Positions 6,667-13,750 of a DNA stretch of 19,633 bases are shown one piece after another. The stretch is taken from NCBI GenBank assembly GCA_910588175.1, contig CAJUQQ010000037.1, positions 1 to 19,633 of the forward strand, read 5' to 3'. Within the stretch, counting starts at the first letter, position 1; each line of letters starts with the position of its first letter. The notes beneath the pieces are model-generated. The model saw only the letters and a list, made by a program, of their open reading frames with translations. It was not told where the DNA came from and did no database searches. A program made the position numbers and the translations under genes. Origin of the DNA: an uncultured Oscillibacter sp. Lineage in GTDB: Bacteria; Bacillota; Clostridia; Oscillospirales; Oscillospiraceae.

Positions 6667-8016
6667 TTACCGTAATTCCCGAAAGCGGGCGGTGACGGCT
6701 TCCTTCTGTCCGCAGGACAGCCGTCCCTCGGGGCAGCTTCCGGCGGAGAAGCAGCTGGGTCCAAAGCGGCCGAAGAGCTCCGGGAAGCTTTGCCGGAGCT
6801 GCCGCAGCAGTTCCACGGCGATGTCCCGAATCTCCCATTGGGCCCGGTTGCAGGACCGAAGGCGTATGAACCACTGGAGCTCCCGGGCGTTCATGGTGGT
6901 CATCACGTCCATCAGGTTGCCGCTGAGGGCGAAGTAATAGTGGTATTTCTCCAAGGCGGGGTGCTCGCGGAGCCGGAGGGCCAGGCTGTGGGCGGTTTCC
7001 ACAGCCCGACGGTACCGCTCCAGCGGAACTGGGGCGGCGGCGATGGTGTCCGGGAGAATGAAGCGGCTGTGGTCGACGCTCTGAATGGAGGGAATGACGA
7101 TGGACTGCATCCGGTGCCGGACCAGGTGGGTAATGCCCGAGAGGGTGATGTCGGAGACGGTGAAGGTGTAGGCCAGCTGTTCCAGCTCCCGAGGCCGCCG
7201 GGACCTCAGCAAAGCGTCCAGGGTAAAGGCCGTTTCTCCACCGGGCTGCTGGACGCGGTGTGCCACCTCCAGCAGCGATTGGGGGTCCGCCGGGGCGTTC
7301 AGCAGGGTGACGGCTCCGGCCTCCTGCCGGGAGAGGCAGACGGGGCTTTCGGAGGAGAAGCGGAGGAGAGGGCTTCCGGCGGGCGCTTCACCGGAGCCCG
7401 GCCGGAGCTCCGGCAGCAGACAGGGGAAGCGCTCCTCCAGCTGGCCGGTGAGCTCGTCCGCCAGAGCTTGCAGCTCCGGGATGTCCCGGCCCCGGCCATA
7501 ACGGATTTCACAGAGGACATGGCCCAGCTCCCGGGCGTTGAGGGTGCAGTAGAAATTGCTGTGGAAGGAGTAGGGCAGGAGGAAGCGGGCGTCCTCCCGG
7601 GGGATTCCGGCCTCCAGCAGGTCCCCATAAGCCGCGAAGAGTTCGTCCATATAGCGGCGGTACAGGGTCAGCTCCTCCCCCTCCAGCTCCGGGGGGATGT
7701 GATAGCCCAGGCGGCTGAAATCCACGTAGCGCCGGGATTTGACCGTGAAGGAGGCCAGACGGCACTCAATCAAAAACTGCTCCACAAAGACGGACACGTC
7801 CCGCAGGGCGATGGTAAACACGGCGTGCTCGATCAGGGACTTGTGGCCGGAGGCCAGGACCTTTTCGATCAGGGAGCGGTTCTTGGGATTTCCTCCGGCG
7901 TTTTCAAAAATCGCGAGGGCGTCTCCGGCGGTGGTGGAGATACGGGCGGCGCTGGCGCAGACTTCCTCGCTGTTGGCGTTGCAGCTGATGATTTTGGCGT
8001 GCAGTTCCCTTTCCAT
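6667..8016 (-). CDS. thyX: FAD-dependent thymidylate synthase, two-domain form (tandem ThyX)
   Basis: Makes dTMP from dUMP with methylene-tetrahydrofolate and FAD. The 449 residues are about twice a usual ThyX (220-260) and contain two Thy1-like repeats. The first has FVEQFLIECRLASFTVKSRRYVDF (79-100), where the family's RHR is replaced by ECR, and CTLNARELGHVL (157-168). The second has LVRHRMQSIVIPSIQS with the intact RHRxxS motif (300-305), and TTMNARELQWFIRLRSCNRAQWEIR (373-397). The tail has the CFSAGSCPEGRLSCG cysteine motif common in clostridial ThyX. The chosen start at 8016 has AAAGGG nearby and gives MERELHAKII; a Met 15 codons further upstream lacks a ribosome site. The second repeat may carry catalysis and the first a structural or complementary half-site. 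It is divergent from the helicase gene. Confidence 0.88.
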   Translation of the reverse strand: MERELHAKIISCNANSEEVCASAARISTTAGDALAIFENAGGNPKNRSLIEKVLASGHKSLIEHAVFTIALRDVSVFVEQFLIECRLASFTVKSRRYVDFSRLGYHIPPELEGEELTLYRRYMDELFAAYGDLLEAGIPREDARFLLPYSFHSNFYCTLNARELGHVLCEIRYGRGRDIPELQALADELTGQLEERFPCLLPELRPGSGEAPAGSPLLRFSSESPVCLSRQEAGAVTLLNAPADPQSLLEVAHRVQQPGGETAFTLDALLRSRRPRELEQLAYTFTVSDITLSGITHLVRHRMQSIVIPSIQSVDHSRFILPDTIAAAPVPLERYRRAVETAHSLALRLREHPALEKYHYYFALSGNLMDVMTTMNARELQWFIRLRSCNRAQWEIRDIAVELLRQLRQSFPELFGRFGPSCFSAGSCPEGRLSCGQKEAVTARFRELR

Positions 8017-8131
8017 GTCGATACCCTTTCTTTGGCGTTTAGGATAGTCTGAGTGTAACATAAATTGGACGGAAAATCCAGCCGTTTCTCAGGATTTGGA
8101 AAGGGACCGGCGGAGATTGGAAAATCTGCCG

Positions 8132-8160
8132 TTGAAGATTTTCCCGATTTGGGCTATACT
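8132..8160 (+). promoter_or_regulatory. Sigma-A-type promoter for the helicase gene
   Basis: TTGAAG (8132-8137) and TATACT (8155-8160) are separated by exactly 17 bases. Transcription would start near 8167, just before an in-frame ATG at 8171 that has no ribosome site and about 46 bases before the preferred start at 8213. Confidence 0.75.
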
Positions 8161-8212
8161 ATTAGAACCAATGTCAAATAAAGTTTTGCGAGGATGGAAA
8201 GGGGGGAGCGCC

Positions 8213-10444
8213 ATGGCCGGAGGGGCCGGAGGAAAAAACTGGTCATCTACCGTACTGAGGCGGCGGGGCTGGACCAACGAACTGATGAAGCAGCTGTTGC
8301 CAAAGCCCCGTATCCTGATGTCCAACGGACGCCCCATCCGCATGTGGAGCCAGGAGGAGGTCCGCCGGGCGGAGAAAGACAGCTCCTTTGCCCAGGCCCG
8401 GAAGGACCCGGAGCTGCGGGGAGCCGCCCTCCGGGCCGCCGCTCCCGGTGTGCGGCACGCCAGCCGCCTGCTGGCCCAGACCTGGGAGGAGGCGGAGAAG
8501 GACGGCTCCGCCCCCTGGCGGCTGGCGGGATATTATCACGAGGCCATTCTGGCCCGTCTGACCTCGGTGCCCCGGAGCCGGACCTTTGATCAGGCGCGGT
8601 CCATTGGGCAGTTGAGGGAGTTCCTCGCTCTGGAGGAGAGCTGCACCGCCGGTCAGATCACGGCGGCGCTGAAAAATTTCCTCCGGGCGGTTCCCTGGAT
8701 GGGGGAGTGCGCCGACCATGCCCAGGCCCGGGCGGCACTGGAGCGCTACCCGCGGGTGCTGTACGGAGCTTCGGCACAAGTGCTGGCGGAGTTCTCCGCC
8801 GCCCAGCCGGAGGCGGACGCGGAGGCCATGCTGGGAACGGAGGGCTTCCCCTCATCTCAGCTCTTTAAAGAAGGCCTGGCGGCGGTGTGGTCGGTGTGGT
8901 ATGTGCCCCAGGCCATCCGGACCAGCCTTTCCCTGCTCATCGCGCTGAACCCCAAGGACGAGTACCCGGAGGCCCGGGCGATGCGCCGCCGCTTTGTTCT
9001 CCACCTGGGGGGCACCAACACCGGCAAGACCTACGCCGGTTTTCAGCGGTTGAAGCAGGCCCGCAGCGGCGTGTATCTGGCTCCTCTGCGTCTCCTGGCG
9101 CTGGAGGCCCAGGAGACTTTGCTGGAGGCGGGGGTGGACTGCAGTCTGACCACCGGGGAGGAAGAGGATTCCCGGGAATGGGACACCCACACCGCCGCCA
9201 CCGCCGAGAAGCTGGATTTGAAGCGCTATTACGACGCGGCCGTCATCGACGAATGCCAGATGATCGCGGACCCCCAGCGGGGCTACGCCTGGACCCGGGC
9301 GATTCTGGGGGTTTTGTCTCCGGAGGTTCACCTCTGTGCCGCCCCGGAGGCGGAAGACCTGCTGATCCGCCTGATCGAAAGCTGCGGAGACAGCTATGAG
9401 GTGGAGGTCCACAAGCGGACCACGCCCCTGGTCTGCATGACCCGCACCGTGGACTATCACCGGGTCCAGCCGGGAGACGCCCTCATCACCTTTTCCAAGG
9501 TGGGCGTCCTCAGTGTGGCGGAGGATCTGCGCCAGAGCGGAAAGGAGCCCGCCATCATCTACGGAGCCCTGCCCTATTCCACCCGGCGGCGGCAGATGGA
9601 GGGCTTTTTGAAGGGGGAGATGCAGTACATCGTCTCCACCGACGCCATCGGCATGGGACTGAACCTGCCCATCCGGCGGATCATCTTTCTGGAGACGGAG
9701 AAGTTTGACGGCGTGGAGCGCCGGGAACTGAAACCGGAGGAGATCCGTCAGATCGCCGGGCGGGCGGGCCGCTTCGGCATGTACAACAAGGGCTATGTGG
9801 GAGCCACCCAAGGACTGCCCGTCATCCGGGCGGGATTAGAGGCGGTGATTCCGCCTTTGGACCATGCCGTGGCGGGCTTTTCCGATCTGGTGCTTCAAGC
9901 GGAGTTCGATTTGCTGGAGGTGCTGACGGAGTGGAACCGGATGCCCACGGTGGAGCCCTACCGGAAGCTGGATATCTCCCGGTATATCACGCTGATTTCC
10001 AAAATGCGGGAAATGGGCTTCACCCTCGCCCGGGAACACGAGCTGAAGGCGGCGAATATCCCCTTCGATGAGACGGAGGAGGCTCTGCGGGAGCTGTTCT
10101 TCTCCTTCCTGCGCCGATGGCAGCAGGGACAGGACATCGAACAGCCCGGCCTCCCGGAGGGGGACCCCACGCTGCCGGAGCTGGAGCAGTATTACCGGAA
10201 GCTGGATTTGTACTTCTCCTTTGCCAAGACCTTTGGCTGTCCGGTGGACGAGGAGCGGCTCTATGACAGCCGGGAGCAGGTGGCGGACGAGATCAATGAG
10301 ATTCTTCTTCACCGGCTGCGAAACAACATCCGCTTCTGCCCTGTTTGCGGGAAAGCGCTGCCTCTGTACCACCGGGGACGGCTGTGCGACGAGTGCTTCC
10401 GCAGGGAGCGGAAGGGCGGACCGCCTTGGCGGGCCGGACAGTGA
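8213..10444 (+). CDS. SUV3-like ATP-dependent RNA helicase with C-terminal zinc ribbon
   Basis: A 743-residue superfamily 2 helicase, likely acting in RNA unwinding or decay. The helicase core has Walker A GGTNTGKT (266-273), the SUV3-like Walker B variant DECQM (346-350), STDAIGMGLNLP, and motif VI RQIAGRAGRFG (512-522). The N-terminal 260 or so residues form a charged, mostly helical region I cannot assign. The C-terminus after the SUV3-like helical region ends in CPVC (709-712) and CDEC (725-728), a four-cysteine zinc ribbon. The start at 8213 is preferred because AAAGGGGGGAG lies just upstream. Earlier in-frame ATGs at 8096 and 8171 are before or at the predicted transcription start. SUV3 proteins are best known from mitochondria, where they work with RNA-degrading enzymes; the bacterial role is inferred. 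It is a single-gene unit between thyX and the chemoreceptor. Confidence 0.88.
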   Translation: MAGGAGGKNWSSTVLRRRGWTNELMKQLLPKPRILMSNGRPIRMWSQEEVRRAEKDSSFAQARKDPELRGAALRAAAPGVRHASRLLAQTWEEAEKDGSAPWRLAGYYHEAILARLTSVPRSRTFDQARSIGQLREFLALEESCTAGQITAALKNFLRAVPWMGECADHAQARAALERYPRVLYGASAQVLAEFSAAQPEADAEAMLGTEGFPSSQLFKEGLAAVWSVWYVPQAIRTSLSLLIALNPKDEYPEARAMRRRFVLHLGGTNTGKTYAGFQRLKQARSGVYLAPLRLLALEAQETLLEAGVDCSLTTGEEEDSREWDTHTAATAEKLDLKRYYDAAVIDECQMIADPQRGYAWTRAILGVLSPEVHLCAAPEAEDLLIRLIESCGDSYEVEVHKRTTPLVCMTRTVDYHRVQPGDALITFSKVGVLSVAEDLRQSGKEPAIIYGALPYSTRRRQMEGFLKGEMQYIVSTDAIGMGLNLPIRRIIFLETEKFDGVERRELKPEEIRQIAGRAGRFGMYNKGYVGATQGLPVIRAGLEAVIPPLDHAVAGFSDLVLQAEFDLLEVLTEWNRMPTVEPYRKLDISRYITLISKMREMGFTLAREHELKAANIPFDETEEALRELFFSFLRRWQQGQDIEQPGLPEGDPTLPELEQYYRKLDLYFSFAKTFGCPVDEERLYDSREQVADEINEILLHRLRNNIRFCPVCGKALPLYHRGRLCDECFRRERKGGPPWRAGQ

Positions 10445-10451
10445 GACAAAA

Positions 10452-10481
10452 CGGGACCGGAGGAAGTTTCCTCCGGTCCCG
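10452..10481. terminator. Bidirectional terminator between convergent helicase and chemoreceptor genes
   Basis: CGGGACCGGAGGA (10452-10464) pairs with TCCTCCGGTCCCG (10469-10481) over 13 bp. On the minus strand it is followed by TTTTGT, a usable T-tract for the chemoreceptor gene ending at 10499. On the plus strand only GCTTATG follows, so it is weaker for the helicase gene. Confidence 0.75.
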
Positions 10482-10498
10482 CTTATGTAGACGAATGC

Positions 10499-12166
10499 TT
10501 ATTTCAGGCGGAAGGCGGCCACCAGATCCCGCATCAAAGCGGCCTGGCTGCTCAGCTCTTGGCTGGCGGCGGCGGACTGCTCGCTGGTTGCCGAGTTGGT
10601 CTGCACCACGCTGGAAATCTGGTCGATGCCCTCGGTTACCTGGGTAAGAGCGGCGGTCTGCTTCTCCACCGCGTCCACCACAATGGACATTTTGGAGGTC
10701 ACGCCTTCGGCGCTCTCGCTGGTCCGGCCCAGGGACGCCGTGACCTGTTCCACGACGCCGCTGCCCTCGGTAACGGCGCTGATGGAGCTTTCGATCAGCT
10801 CCTTGGTGGCCTTGGCGGCCTCGTCGGACCGGTTGGCCAGGTTGCGCACCTCGTCCGCGACCACGGCGAAGCCCTTTCCGGCGGAGCCCGCCCGGGCCGC
10901 CTCCACGGCGGCGTTCAGGGCCAGGATGTTGGTTTGGAAAGCGATGTTTTCAATGGTGGCAATGATCTTGGAAATCTCCACGGAGGAGCTGGAAATCTTC
11001 TCCATGGCGACGTTTAGCTGCTGCACGTATTCCACGCTGACGCCAAGCTGTCCCCCGGCCTGCTCCACAAACTGTCCGGCCTCCCGGGTGGCTTGGGCGG
11101 TCAGCTGGGCGTTGGCGGAGATGTCGCCGATGGTGGCGGAAAGCTCCTGAACGGAGCTGGCCTGTTCCGTGGCCCCCTGGGCCAGGGCTTGGGCGCTGTT
11201 AGATACCTGCTCGGAACCGGCGGACACCTGGCTGGCGCTTTCGCGAATCTGACCCATGGTGTCGCTGAGCTTAGAGGAGATGTCCTCCATGGACCGCTTG
11301 ATGGAGATAAAGTCGCCTACGTAATCCTGCCGGGCGGAGGCGGTGAGGTCGCCGCCGGCAATGGCGCCCAGGACCTCGGAAATCTCCCCGATATAAGAGC
11401 GGAGACGATGGATGGTCTCCCGGAAGATATCCGCCAGCTCGCCCACCTCATCGTTGGAGCGAACGGTGATCTGGATCTCCTCTCCGGCGGTCAGGCCCAG
11501 GTCGCCCTGCTCCAGCCGGCCCGCTACACGGGTGATTTCAGCCAAGGGATAGGAGACCGTCTTTTTCAGGTAGCGGGCCATGATCATCACGCACACGGCG
11601 ATGACAATGAGGCTGACCAAGACGGACATGAGCACGGTGATCAGAATTTGGCGGTTGGCGTCGGCGCTGGAGATTCCGGCGAAGAGCAGACCGTTCACCG
11701 CGCCGGAGGCGTCCCGGGTGGGGACGTAAGAGCACAGGTATTCCTCGTTCAGGATAGACGCCGTGCCCACAAAGGGCTGGCCCTTTTGCAGCACGGTTTC
11801 GTTCAGATCGGCGGACAGCTTGGTCCCGACGACCCGCTGGCCGTTCTGGATAACCGTGGTATACGCCCGGGTATCCCCCTCGAAAATGGTGAATTCACAG
11901 CCCATGCGGCTTTTCAGCTCATCCAGCAGGGCGTTGATGTCCTGTTCCTCGCTGGTCAGGCCCAGCGTGTAGGACAGCATATTGGTGCCGTTGGTGCAGC
12001 GCTGTTCCAGCATTCCCGTGGTCAGGGAACGAAACATGATCACGCACATGGCCACCGCGAAAATAACGGATACCATCTGCATAATAATGACCATTTTTCC
12101 GACCTTTTGGCCAATGCGAACTTGTTTTTTGCCCGTAGAGTTCTGAGGGATCCCGTTCTTTTTCAT
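10499..12166 (-). CDS. Methyl-accepting chemotaxis protein
   Basis: A 555-residue transmembrane chemoreceptor that would control a CheA kinase. There is a cytoplasmic basic N-terminus, TM1 at about 26-46, a roughly 125-residue extracellular sensor that looks like a single Cache domain (residues 50-171), TM2 at about 173-197, a HAMP region (198-250) and a second HAMP-like helix. The signalling domain follows, with the highly conserved hairpin tip at 405-445 (IENIAFQTNILALNAAVEAA, then GKGFAVVADEVRNLA). There is no CheR/CheB-tethering pentapeptide at the end. The ligand is unknown. The start has GGAG about 11 bases upstream and a near-consensus promoter 60 bases further up. It is a single-gene unit; no flagellar or che genes are in the window. 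Confidence 0.95.
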   Translation of the reverse strand: MKKNGIPQNSTGKKQVRIGQKVGKMVIIMQMVSVIFAVAMCVIMFRSLTTGMLEQRCTNGTNMLSYTLGLTSEEQDINALLDELKSRMGCEFTIFEGDTRAYTTVIQNGQRVVGTKLSADLNETVLQKGQPFVGTASILNEEYLCSYVPTRDASGAVNGLLFAGISSADANRQILITVLMSVLVSLIVIAVCVMIMARYLKKTVSYPLAEITRVAGRLEQGDLGLTAGEEIQITVRSNDEVGELADIFRETIHRLRSYIGEISEVLGAIAGGDLTASARQDYVGDFISIKRSMEDISSKLSDTMGQIRESASQVSAGSEQVSNSAQALAQGATEQASSVQELSATIGDISANAQLTAQATREAGQFVEQAGGQLGVSVEYVQQLNVAMEKISSSSVEISKIIATIENIAFQTNILALNAAVEAARAGSAGKGFAVVADEVRNLANRSDEAAKATKELIESSISAVTEGSGVVEQVTASLGRTSESAEGVTSKMSIVVDAVEKQTAALTQVTEGIDQISSVVQTNSATSEQSAAASQELSSQAALMRDLVAAFRLK

Positions 12167-12225
12167 CGTTCTTCACTCCGTCTGTCTTCTAAGAATTATT
12201 GGGGGGCAAACTACCCACTTTATCA

Positions 12226-12254
12226 ATTATACTAGCCAACGGAGGCATTTGCAA
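12226..12254 (-). promoter_or_regulatory. Near-consensus sigma-A-type promoter for the chemoreceptor gene
   Basis: Read on the minus strand, TTGCAA (12254-12249) and a perfect TATAAT (12231-12226) are separated by 17 bases. Transcription would begin near 12219, leaving a leader of about 50 nt before the start at 12166. This is clearly a different promoter class from the -24/-12 sites next door. Confidence 0.8.
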
Positions 12255-12297
12255 CCCCTTTCCGCTTTTATTTTTGAGCCGGACGGAGGCCGCCCGT

Positions 12298-13590
12298 TTA
12301 CACGCCCCGGTCCTTGTCCATCATGATTTCCAGGATGGTCCGGTCCGTTTCCGTCATACCCGGCGCGCTGACCCGGCCCATATTGCGGATGGCCGCTTCC
12401 GGCGTATCGCCGCAGATGCCGTCGGAGGCCTGGAGGACCACGCCGTCCATGGCCAGGAAGGCGCACATCAGCGCGGCGTTGGAGGCGGTGGCCAGTTTCA
12501 GGGCACATCCGATTTTTCCGCCGTCGCAGATCATGCCGGTGAGATTTCCGCTCATGTTGATGATGGTCCCACCGATCTGCCGGTCCGTGCCTCCCATCAG
12601 CCAGACCATGGCGGCGGAGGCGGCGGTGGCGGCGGAGACGCCGCAGCCGCAGGTGGCGGACAGCTTCCCGGTGAACAGCTTGATGTAAACGTTCAGTGTG
12701 TGTGAAAAGGCCAAGGCCTTTACAAGCCGCTCCTGGGAAGCGTTCAGGTGCCGGGCCATCTCCACTACGGGTATGATGGCGGTGAGCCCGTGGTTGCCGC
12801 TGCCCGCGCTGCTCATTACGGCGTATGGACAGCCACTCATGCGGCCCTCGGCGCTGCTGGCGACCCGGGTCATGATCCGGCCGAAGAGGTTGTTTCCCAA
12901 ATCGCCGGTCTCCATCTGCCGTTTCAGAGACCCGGCGATGCCGATGCCGGGATTGTGCTCCAGCCCGTAGTCCGCCAGGCTTTCGTTCAGCTCCACGCCT
13001 TCCAGCAGGAAGGCTAGCTCCTGTTCGGAGCACCGCTCTACCAGGGCCCGGATTTCCGCCACGGTCATACGCTTCAGACCGTCGTGAAGGGCGTCTCCTC
13101 CGGCGGCGGACCAGGGCTTTTCCAGCAGGGTTTCACCGTTCCGCTGGGTCAGCACGATGTTGGAGTGTGTGCCCCGAATTTCGCTGACGCCAACGCCGCT
13201 GGAGGTAACGGCTTCCGCCCGGGCGTAAAGCTGGGTTTCGTCCTGTTTGATGGAGACAGAGACCCGGCGGTCCTCCACCAGCCGGATGGCCTGGGCCGAG
13301 ATGTCTTCGTTCAGGTCCTCCAGCAGTTGAAGCCCCTTCTCGGGGTTGCGAAGACCGGCCCCCAGGGCGGCGGCGTACTTCAGGCCCACCCGGGGAAAGC
13401 CGGGGATGCCGACGCTCATGCCATTTTTGTAAACGCCGGGGTTGACCTCCAGCTTGACGGAAACCACTTCGCCGCCGATGGCGCGGCAGGCGTCCGCGGC
13501 GGCCAGGGCCGCGCAGACCGGCTCGGTGCATCCCAGAGCGGGCACCACCTCTTGGCGCAGAAGGGTCAGAAGTTCTTCTTTCGTAATCAT
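12298..13590 (-). CDS. cyuA: L-cysteine desulfidase (CyuA/CdsB family, iron-sulfur)
   Basis: Breaks L-cysteine down to pyruvate, ammonia and hydrogen sulfide using a [4Fe-4S] cluster. The 430 residues match the CyuA/UPF0597 family related to the serine dehydratase alpha chain. ALGCTEPVC near the N-terminus supplies Cys21; candidate cluster cysteines near the C-terminus are Cys314 and Cys316 (ATCGCGVSAATA), Cys355 and Cys362 (GMICDGGKIGCALK). SSAGSGNHG (260-268) is the probable substrate loop. The start is supported by AAAGGAG 8-9 bases upstream. The gene is divergent from a sigma-54 activator gene and has its own -24/-12 promoter, as known for cdsB and CdsR in C. difficile. Automatic annotation may call it an iron-sulfur serine dehydratase subunit; the single-chain layout and N-terminal motif fit cysteine desulfidase better. 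Confidence 0.85.
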   Translation of the reverse strand: MITKEELLTLLRQEVVPALGCTEPVCAALAAADACRAIGGEVVSVKLEVNPGVYKNGMSVGIPGFPRVGLKYAAALGAGLRNPEKGLQLLEDLNEDISAQAIRLVEDRRVSVSIKQDETQLYARAEAVTSSGVGVSEIRGTHSNIVLTQRNGETLLEKPWSAAGGDALHDGLKRMTVAEIRALVERCSEQELAFLLEGVELNESLADYGLEHNPGIGIAGSLKRQMETGDLGNNLFGRIMTRVASSAEGRMSGCPYAVMSSAGSGNHGLTAIIPVVEMARHLNASQERLVKALAFSHTLNVYIKLFTGKLSATCGCGVSAATAASAAMVWLMGGTDRQIGGTIINMSGNLTGMICDGGKIGCALKLATASNAALMCAFLAMDGVVLQASDGICGDTPEAAIRNMGRVSAPGMTETDRTILEIMMDKDRGV

Positions 13591-13645
13591 GAGAACGCTC
13601 CTTTCAAAAGATGATGTTGGATTCTGGCTCTTAGCATATCATAAA

Positions 13646-13661
13646 AGCAAATACCGTGCCG
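13646..13661 (-). promoter_or_regulatory. Sigma-54 (-24/-12) promoter of the cysteine desulfidase gene
   Basis: On the minus strand the sequence is CGGCACGGTATTTGCT. The GG (13660-13659) and GC (13648-13647) are separated by exactly 10 bases, and it matches the TGGCACG-N4-TTGCW consensus at all but the first base. Transcription would start near 13635, 45 nt before the start codon at 13590. Confidence 0.85.
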
Positions 13662-13691
13662 GATTTTTTCCGCCGGTTTTCCCGAAATTTC

Positions 13692-13720
13692 TTGCAAAGC
13701 GGCGGCGGCTGTGATTAACT
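13692..13720 (+). promoter_or_regulatory. Possible promoter of the activator gene
   Basis: TTGCAA (13692-13697), a 17-base gap and TTAACT (13715-13720) form a plausible but weak sigma-A-type promoter. Its -10 element overlaps the proposed activator box at 13715-13726, so the activator could repress its own gene while activating the divergent cysteine desulfidase gene. Confidence 0.4.
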
Positions 13721-13726
13721 GGTCAA
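13715..13726 (-). promoter_or_regulatory. Candidate activator-binding box upstream of the desulfidase gene
   Basis: On the minus strand it reads TTGACCAGTTAA, differing at one base from TTGACCAATTAA at 15806-15817. It lies at about -80 to -91 from the sigma-54 start of the desulfidase gene, a normal place for an enhancer-binding protein. A weaker copy (ACTGGTTTAA) follows at 13731-13740. Confidence 0.5.
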
Positions 13727-13750
13727 AGAAACTGGTTTAAGGAGGCCGCT

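Noticed and set aside
5462..6874. Minus-strand extension of the iorA frame over the transporter, giving 684 codons
   Set aside because: The part beyond about 5461 is antisense to a transporter with clear membrane segments and has no IorA motifs; it is an open frame by chance.
8852..9811. Minus-strand open frame of 319 codons inside the helicase gene
   Set aside because: Antisense to the helicase motor motifs; no ribosome site or motif.
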